Below are positions 14,671 to 22,587 of a DNA stretch of 64,000 bases, piece by piece. Each line of letters starts with the position of its first letter. Position 1 is the first letter of the stretch. The notes below the pieces were generated by a model. It was not told where the DNA came from and made no database searches. It worked only from the letters and a program-made list of their open reading frames with translations. Source of the DNA: Algiphilus sp. (GTDB lineage: Bacteria > Pseudomonadota > Gammaproteobacteria > Nevskiales > Nevskiaceae); the NCBI RefSeq assembly GCF_023145115.1, contig NZ_JAGLEJ010000020.1:1-64000 (forward strand). The letters are read 5' to 3'. Both the position numbers and the translations under genes were made by a program.

Positions 14671-17307
14671 ATGCGTACCGACAAGCTCACCAGTCACTTC
14701 CAGCAGGCACTCGCGGACGCCCAGTCGCTCGCGGTGGGGCGCGATCACGCCCAGATCGCCCCCCTGCACCTCATGCAGGCCATGCTGGACGCCCAGGGCG
14801 GCAGCATTCCGGCCCTGCTCCAGGCGGGCGGCGCCGATATCGCGCGCCTGCGCAATGCGCTGGCCCGGGCACTCGGCGAGCTCGCCACGCTCAAGCAGGC
14901 CACCGGCGAGGTCGGCGTGTCCCCAGAGCTCGGCCGCATCCTCAATCTGTGCGACCGGCTCGCCCAGAAGCGTGGTGATCAGTACATCGCCAGCGAACTG
15001 TTCCCGCTGGCCGCGCTCGATGACAAGGACCGGCTGGGCGAGCTGCTGCGCGATGCCGGCGTGCGCCGTGAACTGCTGGACAAGGCCATCGAACAGATCC
15101 GCGGCGGCGCCAATGTGGACGACCCCAACGCCGAGGAGCAGCGCCAGGCGCTCGACAAGTACACCGTCGACCTGACCCAGCGCGCGGAGGCCGGCAAGCT
15201 CGATCCGGTCATCGGCCGCGACGAGGAGATCCGCCGCGTCGTGCAGGTGCTGTCGCGCCGCACCAAGAACAATCCGGTCCTCATCGGCGAGCCCGGCGTC
15301 GGCAAGACCGCCATCGTCGAGGGCCTCGCCTCCCGGATCGTCAACGGAGAGGTGCCGGAATCGCTGAAGTCCAAGCGCGTGCTGTCGCTGGACATGGCCG
15401 CGCTCATCGCGGGCGCGAAGTACCGCGGCGAGTTCGAGGAACGCCTCAAGGCCGTGCTCAACGACCTTGCCAAGCAGGAAGGTCAGATCATCCTGTTCAT
15501 CGACGAGCTGCACACCATGGTGGGCGCCGGCAAGGCCGAGGGCGCCATGGACGCCGGCAACATGCTGAAGCCGGCGCTGGCGCGCGGCGAGCTGCACTGC
15601 GTCGGCGCCACCACCCTGGACGAGTACCGCAAGCACATCGAGAAGGATGCCGCGCTCGAGCGCCGCTTCCAGAAGGTGCTGGTCGACGAGCCCTCGGTCG
15701 AGGACACCATCGCCATCCTGCGCGGGCTCAAGGAGCGCTACGAGGTTCATCACGGCGTCGATATCACCGATGCCGCCATCATCGCGGCGGCCAAGCTGTC
15801 GCACCGCTACATCACCGACCGGCAGCTGCCCGACAAGGCCATCGACCTGGTGGACGAGGCAGCGTCGCGCATCCGCATCGAGATCGACTCCAAGCCGGAG
15901 GCGCTCGATCGTCTGGAGCGGCGACTGATCCAGCTCAAGATCGAGCGCGAGGCGATCGGCGGCGACGAGGATGAATCCGCCCGCCGCGGCCGCGCCACGC
16001 TCGACGAGGAGATCGCCAAGCTGGAGAGCGAGTTCGGCGAGCTGGAATCGCGCTGGCAGGCCGAGAAGGCCGAGGTTGCGGGCAGCCAGGACCTCAAGGA
16101 GCAGCTTGAGCGCGTGCGCACCGATCTCGAGGCGGCCCGGCGCGCGGGCGACCTGACCCGCATGGCGGAGTTGCAGTACGGCACCATTCCGGAGCTGGAA
16201 CGCAAACTCGCCGCCGAGCAGGCCGCCGAGGAGGAAGCGCCCGAAGACGCCGAGCACGGCGCCCGCCTGCTGCGCACTGCGGTCACCGACGAGGAAATTG
16301 CGGAAGTCGTGGCGCGCTGGACGGGCATTCCGGTCGCCAAGCTGGTCGAGGGCGAACGCGACAAGCTCCTGCGCATGGAGGAATCGCTGCACGGGCGCGT
16401 CGTCGGCCAGGACGAAGCCGTCAGCGCGGTCGCGGATGCGATCCGGCGCTCGCGCGCCGGTCTGTCGGACCCGAACCGCCCCATCGGCTCCTTCCTGTTC
16501 CTCGGGCCCACCGGTGTCGGCAAGACCGAGCTGTCGAAGGCGCTCGCGGCCTTCCTCTTCGATACCGAGGAAGCGATGGTGCGCATCGACATGAGCGAGT
16601 TCATGGAGCGCCACAGCGTGGCACGGCTGATCGGCGCGCCTCCGGGCTACGTCGGATACGAGGAAGGCGGCTATCTCACCGAGACCGTGCGGCGCCGCCC
16701 CTACTCGGTCATCCTGCTGGACGAGATCGAGAAGGCCCATGCCGATGTCTTCAACATCCTGCTGCAGGTGCTCGACGACGGGCGCCTGACCGACGGCCAG
16801 GGCCGCACCGTCGACTTCCGCAACACGGTGATCGTGATGACGTCCAATCTGGGATCACAGCTGATCCAGGACATCGGCGCCACCGAGGACTACGCCGGGA
16901 TCAAGGCCGCCGTCATGGAAGTCGTCCGCCAGCAGTTCCGGCCCGAGTTCATCAATCGCATCGACGAAGCGGTGGTGTTCCACGCGCTGGACCAGGCGCA
17001 GATCCGCGACATCGCGCGCATCCAGGCCCAGATGCTCGTGACCCGGCTCGCCGAGCGGCAGATCGGACTGACCCTCGACGACAGTGCGCTCGATCAGCTC
17101 GCCGCAGCGGGCTTCGATCCGGTCTACGGCGCGCGACCGCTGAAGCGGGCCCTGCAGACGATGGTGGAGAACCCGCTGGCGCGGGAACTGCTCGACGGCA
17201 GCTTCGTGGCCGGGGACCGCATCCGGGTCTTCGCCGAGGACGGCGGCATCCGGTTCGTACGGGATGCCGCCGCCGAAGCCGGCGACACGGTCGCAGATTC
17301 CGCATGA
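14671..17307 (+). CDS. clpB: ATP-dependent disaggregase ClpB
   Basis: This is an 878-residue Hsp100 chaperone (E. coli ClpB has 857), with the start at ATG 14671 (MRTDKLTSHFQQALADAQ). The N-domain is followed by AAA-1 with Walker A GEPGVGKT near residue 207 and FIDELHTMVGAG. The coiled-coil M domain (about residues 410-530) identifies ClpB rather than ClpA or ClpC. AAA-2 has Walker A GPTGVGKTE near residue 612 and ILLDEIEKAH. The C-terminus has the sensor-2 sequence YGARPLKRALQ. With DnaK it pulls proteins out of aggregates in the cytoplasm. A sigma-32-like promoter precedes it. Confidence 0.97.
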   Translation: MRTDKLTSHFQQALADAQSLAVGRDHAQIAPLHLMQAMLDAQGGSIPALLQAGGADIARLRNALARALGELATLKQATGEVGVSPELGRILNLCDRLAQKRGDQYIASELFPLAALDDKDRLGELLRDAGVRRELLDKAIEQIRGGANVDDPNAEEQRQALDKYTVDLTQRAEAGKLDPVIGRDEEIRRVVQVLSRRTKNNPVLIGEPGVGKTAIVEGLASRIVNGEVPESLKSKRVLSLDMAALIAGAKYRGEFEERLKAVLNDLAKQEGQIILFIDELHTMVGAGKAEGAMDAGNMLKPALARGELHCVGATTLDEYRKHIEKDAALERRFQKVLVDEPSVEDTIAILRGLKERYEVHHGVDITDAAIIAAAKLSHRYITDRQLPDKAIDLVDEAASRIRIEIDSKPEALDRLERRLIQLKIEREAIGGDEDESARRGRATLDEEIAKLESEFGELESRWQAEKAEVAGSQDLKEQLERVRTDLEAARRAGDLTRMAELQYGTIPELERKLAAEQAAEEEAPEDAEHGARLLRTAVTDEEIAEVVARWTGIPVAKLVEGERDKLLRMEESLHGRVVGQDEAVSAVADAIRRSRAGLSDPNRPIGSFLFLGPTGVGKTELSKALAAFLFDTEEAMVRIDMSEFMERHSVARLIGAPPGYVGYEEGGYLTETVRRRPYSVILLDEIEKAHADVFNILLQVLDDGRLTDGQGRTVDFRNTVIVMTSNLGSQLIQDIGATEDYAGIKAAVMEVVRQQFRPEFINRIDEAVVFHALDQAQIRDIARIQAQMLVTRLAERQIGLTLDDSALDQLAAAGFDPVYGARPLKRALQTMVENPLARELLDGSFVAGDRIRVFAEDGGIRFVRDAAAEAGDTVADSA

Positions 17308-17349
17308 TTCCGGTATAACCTTATTCTCATTCTCTACTAAGAGGCCGGA

Positions 17350-17790
17350 ATGACCGACTTCACCCCGTTGACCGGATTCGGCGGCGGCCTCCTCATCGGG
17401 GCCGCCGCTCTGTTCCTGCTCCTTATGCACGGTCGCATCGCCGGCATCAGCGGCCTGCTGGGCACCAGCCTGCAGGCGCGTCCGGAAGGCGGACGCGCAT
17501 GGCGTATCGCCTTCCTCCTCGGTCTGCCCGCGGGGGCGCTGCTGTTCGATCTGGTCAGCGGAGGCGGCCTCGTGGTGCGGCCGCAGGTCGGCCTGCCGGC
17601 GATGATCGCGGCCGGTCTGCTGGTGGGCTTCGGCACCCGGATGGGCAGTGGTTGCACGTCCGGCCACGGCGTGTGCGGAATCGCGCGCCTGTCCACCCGG
17701 TCGCTGATCGCGACCGGCGTCTTCATGGCGGTCGCGGCCATCACCGTCTTCATCACCCGCCACATGCTGGGTGGAGGCAGCCCTGCATGA
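17350..17790 (+). CDS. YeeE/YedE family membrane protein, first half
   Basis: This 146-residue protein has four hydrophobic helices with the family signature GTRMGSGCTSGHGVCGIARL, containing the Cys residues linked to sulfur-species transport (thiosulfate uptake in the YeeE family). Start ATG 17350 is supported by GAGG six bases upstream. Its stop overlaps the ATG of the next gene. The two together make the two halves of a transporter that is one polypeptide elsewhere. The substrate is inferred to be a sulfur compound. The upstream TTATTCTCATTCTC resembles half of a Fur site, but only weakly. Confidence 0.85.
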   Translation: MTDFTPLTGFGGGLLIGAAALFLLLMHGRIAGISGLLGTSLQARPEGGRAWRIAFLLGLPAGALLFDLVSGGGLVVRPQVGLPAMIAAGLLVGFGTRMGSGCTSGHGVCGIARLSTRSLIATGVFMAVAAITVFITRHMLGGGSPA

Positions 17791-18194
17791 AGATCCTGAC
17801 CGCAGCCATCGCGGGCATCATCTTCGGGTTCGGCCTGGCGTTCTCGGGCATGAGCGACCCCGCGAAGGTGCTCGGGTTCCTGGATGTCGCCGGCGCCTGG
17901 GATCCGACGCTGGCCCTGGTGATGGGAGGCGCACTGTGCGTGACCGTTCCGGGCTTCGCGCTGGCCGGCCGGCGCGGACGTCCGTTCCTGGATACCGACT
18001 TCCATCTGCCGCAGCGGCGCGACATCGACCGCGATCTGATGCTCGGCGCCACGCTGTTCGGTGTGGGCTGGGGCATCGCCGGTCTGTGCCCGGGACCGGC
18101 GCTGGCCGATCTCGCCAGCGGCCTTCCGGCCATCGCGGCCTTCGTGGCGGCAATGGCCGCCGGCGCGCTGGCACACGATCGGTTAAGGAACTGA
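17787..18194 (+). CDS. YeeE/YedE family membrane protein, second half (DUF6691-like)
   Basis: This 135-residue membrane protein begins MKILTAAIAGIIFGFGLAFS and contains GMSDPAKVLGFLDVAGAWDP and GVGWGIAGLCPGPALA, with the second conserved Cys motif of the YeeE/YedE family. It overlaps the preceding partner gene by 4 bp (ATGA), so the two are surely made together and likely form one sulfur-species channel. The 3' end overlaps the end of convergent tadA by 12 bp. Confidence 0.85.
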   Translation: MKILTAAIAGIIFGFGLAFSGMSDPAKVLGFLDVAGAWDPTLALVMGGALCVTVPGFALAGRRGRPFLDTDFHLPQRRDIDRDLMLGATLFGVGWGIAGLCPGPALADLASGLPAIAAFVAAMAAGALAHDRLRN

Positions 18195-18683
18195 CGCCTC
18201 CGGAATATCGTCGGTCGGCGCGCGGCGTGTCCGGAAGAAGGCGCGCAGGACCTCGCCGCACGCATCCGCGAGAACACCGCCTCTCCAGGCGGGAGGACGG
18301 TGATGATGCGGCTCGGCCAGCAGGGTGTAGCGCGACACCACCGCGCCTGCTGCGGGGTCGTACGCCCCGAACACCACCCGCGAGACGCGCGCATGCAGGA
18401 TGGCCCCCGCGCACATCATGCAGGGCTCGAGCGTGACGTATAGCGTGGCACCGTCGAGCCGATAGTTGCCGAGCCTCCGGCCTGCCGCGCGGAGGGCCCG
18501 GATCTCGGCGTGGGCGCTCGGATCGTGTCCGGCAACCGGGCGATTGGCGGCCGTCGCAACGTGCCTGCCGTCGATGGTGACCACGGCGCCGACCGGCACC
18601 TCGCCGCGCCTGCCGGCGTCACGCGCCGCGCGGAGCGCGCGACGCATCCAGTGCCGGTCGCGCTCACCATCGGCCGCGATCAT
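18183..18683 (-). CDS. tadA: tRNA-specific adenosine deaminase TadA
   Basis: This 166-residue protein starts at ATG 18683 (MIAADGERDRHWMRRAL). Zinc-dependent deaminase motifs are DPSAHAEIRAL (zinc His and proton-shuttle Glu) and VTLEPCMMCAGAI (PCxxC). It converts A34 to inosine in tRNA-Arg(ACG). The start lies 7 bp after yacG on the same strand. The Pro/Arg-rich C-terminal tail is slightly longer than usual. Confidence 0.94.
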   Translation of the reverse strand: MIAADGERDRHWMRRALRAARDAGRRGEVPVGAVVTIDGRHVATAANRPVAGHDPSAHAEIRALRAAGRRLGNYRLDGATLYVTLEPCMMCAGAILHARVSRVVFGAYDPAAGAVVSRYTLLAEPHHHRPPAWRGGVLADACGEVLRAFFRTRRAPTDDIPEASVP

Positions 18684-18690
18684 GCGGCGA

Positions 18691-18900
18691 TCAGTGCATG
18701 CTGCCGGTATCGGATCCGGGCGGCAGCTCGTCATCCGGTCCGGGGATGACGTGACGCTCGGCGAACCAGCCCTCGAGATCCACCAGCTTGCAGCGTTTCG
18801 AGCAGAACGGTCGCCACGGGTTCTGCGCGCTCATGGCGGCGGCTTCGCCGCACTGCGGACATACCCCCTGCTGCGAGCCGCTTCCGGACTTGTCGGTCAT
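18691..18900 (-). CDS. yacG: DNA gyrase inhibitor / zinc-binding protein YacG
   Basis: This 69-residue protein has the four-Cys zinc site CPQCG and PFCSKRCKLVDLEGWF, the YacG pattern. The start is ATG 18900, which overlaps the zapD stop by 4 bp (ATGA). A more distal ATG would overlap zapD further. YacG binds GyrB and inhibits gyrase in E. coli. Here, as in many gammas, it sits in the coaE-zapD-yacG group next to pilD. Confidence 0.92.
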   Translation of the reverse strand: MTDKSGSGSQQGVCPQCGEAAAMSAQNPWRPFCSKRCKLVDLEGWFAERHVIPGPDDELPPGSDTGSMH

Positions 18901-19670
18901 AGCACGCAGCACTGCAGCCGGAAGGTGATGTCGTCATCGCTCTGCAGGGGCCGCTGATTGACGTCGCTGCAGGCCAGGAAGCGGATCGAGAAACGGTGGC
19001 GCCCGGCGCTGATCTCCGGATAGACCAGGCTGCCACGCGGCATCAGCACCCGCACCAGCGCATAGGTACGCTCGGGAGTGTGAATGTGCGTGCCCTGCTC
19101 CGCCCGGCAATCGTGCGCCGTGGTGCTCGAACGCAACAGTTGCAGATAGAGCGAGATCGCCCGCTGGAAGGCGTCGAGGTCGGCATACCAGGCTTCCAGA
19201 TCGCGACGCGCCCTGGCCTCGGGCATGTTGAGCCAGTGATGCAGCAGCGGCAGATCGAAGCCGCACGTGCCGCCCGGTATGGTCGCCCGATTGAGGATCG
19301 ATACCAGGAATTCGCTTTCGCGCAGCGCCTGCTGCGCGAACTGGGAGCTCAGCGCATTGAGCGCGTTCATGACCGAGTCGATCTCCCGCAGCGTGGCCTG
19401 CAGGCGCGACTGATCCACCCCCTCGCGCTCGGACAGTCGCGAAAGTGCGGCGTGCTGCTCACTGAGCTCCTTGACGACCTCGACCTTGAGATCCGACCGC
19501 GAGACCACCGACAGGATGTCCAGCAGGCTGTGCATGCTCGCACGCAGTCCCCACTCGGAATCGTCGCCGGCGTGATGGGCGTACTGCGCGAACAGGGTCT
19601 CGAGCCGCAGAAAGGTGCGCACACGCTCGTTGAGTGGCTGCTCGAACGCCAGCCAGTCGTTTTGGCTCAC
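18897..19670 (-). CDS. zapD: cell division protein ZapD
   Basis: This 257-residue protein begins with the family signature FEQPLNERVRTFLRLETLF, then has a helical domain and a C-terminal beta domain ending RFLACSDVNQRPLQSDDDI. ZapD binds the FtsZ C-terminal tail and bundles filaments at the Z ring. It overlaps yacG by 4 bp and follows coaE by 57 bp on the same strand. Confidence 0.94.
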   Translation of the reverse strand: MSQNDWLAFEQPLNERVRTFLRLETLFAQYAHHAGDDSEWGLRASMHSLLDILSVVSRSDLKVEVVKELSEQHAALSRLSEREGVDQSRLQATLREIDSVMNALNALSSQFAQQALRESEFLVSILNRATIPGGTCGFDLPLLHHWLNMPEARARRDLEAWYADLDAFQRAISLYLQLLRSSTTAHDCRAEQGTHIHTPERTYALVRVLMPRGSLVYPEISAGRHRFSIRFLACSDVNQRPLQSDDDITFRLQCCVL

Positions 19671-19727
19671 ACGCTCTCCGGTCGAACCATCAGGAGTGCC
19701 GCATTGTGCGCGCCCGGCATCACCCTT

Positions 19728-20378
19728 TCAACGCGCCACGCCCGGCCCGCCCAGGCGAAGACGCTCGTCCGGAGACAGCGCGCCGGCGGCAATGCGGGAA
19801 TAGAAGTCGTGGAGGCGTTCCACCATGTCGTCGATCGCGGCGAGGTCGCCGTGATTCGAGAGCACGTCGTGTGCAGCGGCAAGCCGGGTGTCGCGGTCGG
19901 CCTGTGCGGCGAGCATGCGCTCCGCCAACGCTGCGTCGATGCCGTCGCGGGCAACCAGGCGCTCGTGCTGTGTTTCCCGCGGTGCATCGACGACGAGCAG
20001 GCGGTCGCAGAGCCGCGAGAGCCCGGATTCCACCAGGATCGCCGCCGACAGAACTCCGTACGGCGCGCGCAGTCCCTGCCGCCAGTCCTCGAGACGGGAC
20101 CGGATGGCAGGATGCGTGATCGCTTCCAGCCGACGGCGGGCGGCATCGTCCGCGAATACCAGCGCTCGCATGCGCGCCCGATCGAGCCCGCCGTCCGGCG
20201 CGATCATCTCGGCGCCGAAGGCGTCCGCGATGGCGTCGAGCGCGGGCTCACCGGGCATAACCACGTCGCGGGCCACGCGGTCGGCATCGATCACCGGCAC
20301 CGACCGGGCCTCGAATGCGCGCTCCACGGTCGACTTCCCGCTCGCGACGCCCCCGCCCAGGCCGACGACGAGGCTCAC
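19728..20378 (-). CDS. coaE: dephospho-CoA kinase
   Basis: This 216-residue P-loop kinase performs the last step of coenzyme A synthesis (phosphorylation of the ribose 3'-OH). Visible features are GLGGGVASGKSTV (Walker A; the family more often has GGIGSGKS), VIDADRVARDVV, and VVDAPRETQHERLVAR. The start is a GTG at 20378 that overlaps the pilD TGA (GTGA), so it is translationally coupled to the prepilin peptidase gene. Confidence 0.93.
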   Translation of the reverse strand: MSLVVGLGGGVASGKSTVERAFEARSVPVIDADRVARDVVMPGEPALDAIADAFGAEMIAPDGGLDRARMRALVFADDAARRRLEAITHPAIRSRLEDWRQGLRAPYGVLSAAILVESGLSRLCDRLLVVDAPRETQHERLVARDGIDAALAERMLAAQADRDTRLAAAHDVLSNHGDLAAIDDMVERLHDFYSRIAAGALSPDERLRLGGPGVAR

Positions 20379-21229
20379 AGCAGCACGCCGCCGGCTGCCA
20401 TCGGCACCAGCAGCCAGACCAGCCCCGCGCCGGCGATGAACGGACCGAACGGCATCGGATGTCCGGCGGCGAGCTGCCCGCTCATGCGCATCGCGATGCC
20501 GACGACGGCACCGACCGCCGAGGACAGCAGCAGCAGCATGGGCAGCGCCGGCCAGCCGAACCATGCGCCCAGGGCGGCGAGCAGCTTGAAGTCGCCGAAT
20601 CCCATGCCTTCCTTGCCGGTCAGCAGCTTGAAGGCCATGAATACCGTCCACAGCACCATGTAGCCGGCCGCGGCGCCGATCACCGCATCGGCGAGCGGCG
20701 CGAACAACCCGCCGACATTGACCAGCAGCCCCAGCCACATCAGCGGCAGCGTGATGTTGTCGGGCAGAAGCTGCGTGTTCCAGTCGATGACTCCCGCCGC
20801 CAGCAGGCTCATCGCGACGACCAGCGCCGCTGCGAGTTCCCACGACATGCCGAAGCGGAGCGCGCACGCCATGGCGAGCAGCCCGGCCGCGAGCTCCACC
20901 AGGGGATACTGCACCGAGATCGGCTTGCCGCAGCAGGCGGCGCGACCACGCAGCAGGACCCACGACAGCACCGGAATGTTGCGCCAGGGCGGGATCGCCG
21001 TCCCGCAGTGCGGGCAGCGCGATGCCGGCCGGGCCAGCGTCACGCGCTCGTCCTCCACCTGCTGCGGATGCGACAGCACCATGCGTGCCTCCTCGCGCCA
21101 GCCCTGCTCCAGCATCACCGGCAGACGGAGGATCACGACATTGAGGAAGCTGCCCAGCGCGAGCCCGAGGAGGAAGCAGCACGCCGCCAGCACCGCCGGC
21201 GAGGCGGCGAGATAGTCGACCAGCACCAC
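20375..21229 (-). CDS. pilD: prepilin peptidase / N-methyltransferase PilD
   Basis: This membrane aspartyl peptidase of about 284 residues cleaves and N-methylates type IV prepilins and type II pseudopilins. The catalytic Asp motifs GVIDWNTQLLPD and KEGMGFGDFKLL are intact. The N-terminal Cys region has CPHC, but the second pair reads RAACCGKPIS instead of the usual CxxC. The start is one of two in-frame GTG codons (21229 or 21226) just after the pilC stop; the open frame extends into pilC, where it is not plausible. It likely also serves the type II pseudopilins implied by gspAB. Confidence 0.92.
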   Translation of the reverse strand: MVLVDYLAASPAVLAACCFLLGLALGSFLNVVILRLPVMLEQGWREEARMVLSHPQQVEDERVTLARPASRCPHCGTAIPPWRNIPVLSWVLLRGRAACCGKPISVQYPLVELAAGLLAMACALRFGMSWELAAALVVAMSLLAAGVIDWNTQLLPDNITLPLMWLGLLVNVGGLFAPLADAVIGAAAGYMVLWTVFMAFKLLTGKEGMGFGDFKLLAALGAWFGWPALPMLLLLSSAVGAVVGIAMRMSGQLAAGHPMPFGPFIAGAGLVWLLVPMAAGGVLL

Positions 21230-21231
21230 GG

Positions 21232-22449
21232 TCAGACGACCTGGCCGAGCTGGAAGATGGGCAGGTACATGGCGACCACCAGACCGCCGACAAGGATGCC
21301 GAGCACCACCATGATCAGGGGCTCGAGCAGGCTCGACAGCGAATCCACCATCGCGTCCACCTCGGATTCGTAGTAGTCGGCCACCTTGGCGCACATGGCG
21401 TCGAGCGAGCCGGATTCCTCACCGATCGCGACCATCTGCGTCGCCATCGGCGGGAACAGTCCGGCACCCTGCATGCCCTGATAGAGCTGGGTACCGCTGG
21501 CCACCTCGTCCCGGATACCGTACACCGCTTCCTCGAAGATGATGTTGCCGGAGGCGCGTGCCACCGGGTCCAGCGCCTCCACCAGCGGAACGCCGGCCGC
21601 GAACATGGTCGACAGGGTGCGGTGGTATCGGGCCAGCGCGGACTTGTGAAGGATGACGCCGACGATCGGCAGACGCAGCGCAATGCGGTCGAGCAGCCGC
21701 CGGAATGCCGGCGAGCGCTTCTTGATGAAGGTGAACCCGTAGGCAGTGGCGCCCAGCCCGAGCAGGATGACCCACCACCATTCCTGAACGAACTGCGACA
21801 GCGCGATCACCATGAGGGTGAACACCGGCAGGTCGGCCCCGAAGCCCTGGAACAGATCCTGGAACTGCGGCACCACGAAGTACAGCAGGATGCCGGTCAC
21901 GATGAAGGCCACCGCGACCACTGCCGCCGGGTAGGTCAGTGCCTTCTTGACCTTCTTGCGGATGGCTTCGGTCTTCTCCTTGTACAGCGCAACCTTGTCG
22001 AGCAGCGTCTCGAGCGTGCCCGACTTCTCGCCGGCATCCACCAGGTTCACGAACAGGTCATCGAAGTACACCGGGTGCCGCCCGAGCGCTTCGGCGAAGG
22101 AGTTGCCCGCCTCGACATCGGTCTTGAGAGCGAGGACAAGCTCGCCCATCGTCGGGTTTTCGTGCCCCTGCCCGACCAGCTCCAGCGCCTGCACCAGCGG
22201 CAGGCCTGCCGCCATCATGGTGGCCATCTGGCGCGAGAAGACGGCGATGTCCTCGGACTTGATCTTGCGCTTGCCCGACCCGAACAGGCTCGACTGCTTG
22301 CGCACCCGCAGCGGATTGATGCCCTGCTTGCGCAGCGCCCGCTTGACGTCGGTCTCGCTTCGACCGCTGGTCTGCCCCTTGACGCGCTTTCCCTTGCGAT
22401 CCGTGCCTTCCCAGCGGAAGAGCACGTCCTTGCCTACTGCTTGTGCCAT
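21232..22449 (-). CDS. pilC: type IV pilus inner-membrane platform protein PilC
   Basis: This 405-residue protein has two T2SF domains, each with membrane helices. Motifs include SRQMATMMAAGLPLVQALE in the first and HRTLSTMFAAGVPLVEALDP in the second, and the last helix is PLIMVVLGILVGGLVVAMYL. An N-terminal KGKRVKGQTSGRSETDVKRA segment is typical. PilC is the platform on which PilB drives pilin assembly. It follows pilB after 138 bp without a gene. Confidence 0.95.
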   Translation of the reverse strand: MAQAVGKDVLFRWEGTDRKGKRVKGQTSGRSETDVKRALRKQGINPLRVRKQSSLFGSGKRKIKSEDIAVFSRQMATMMAAGLPLVQALELVGQGHENPTMGELVLALKTDVEAGNSFAEALGRHPVYFDDLFVNLVDAGEKSGTLETLLDKVALYKEKTEAIRKKVKKALTYPAAVVAVAFIVTGILLYFVVPQFQDLFQGFGADLPVFTLMVIALSQFVQEWWWVILLGLGATAYGFTFIKKRSPAFRRLLDRIALRLPIVGVILHKSALARYHRTLSTMFAAGVPLVEALDPVARASGNIIFEEAVYGIRDEVASGTQLYQGMQGAGLFPPMATQMVAIGEESGSLDAMCAKVADYYESEVDAMVDSLSSLLEPLIMVVLGILVGGLVVAMYLPIFQLGQVV

Positions 22450-22587
22450 GGTCTCTCCGGACGATACGGCTCGGCGCGTCCGCGCAACGGATCGGTCGCA
22501 CTGAACGGCAGTCTAATCGCTGGTCCGCCGCTGCTGCGGCGGCATCCCTGTGCCGCGGCGACCGCGAAACGGCGCGAGACGCGCCCC

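Noticed and set aside
14644..16740. Long open frame antisense to clpB
   Set aside because: It is a mirror of a strongly coding GC-rich gene and has no recognisable domain.
17307..17350. Fur box before the YeeE/YedE pair
   Set aside because: Only one half-site resembles the consensus (11 of 19 overall), too weak to call.
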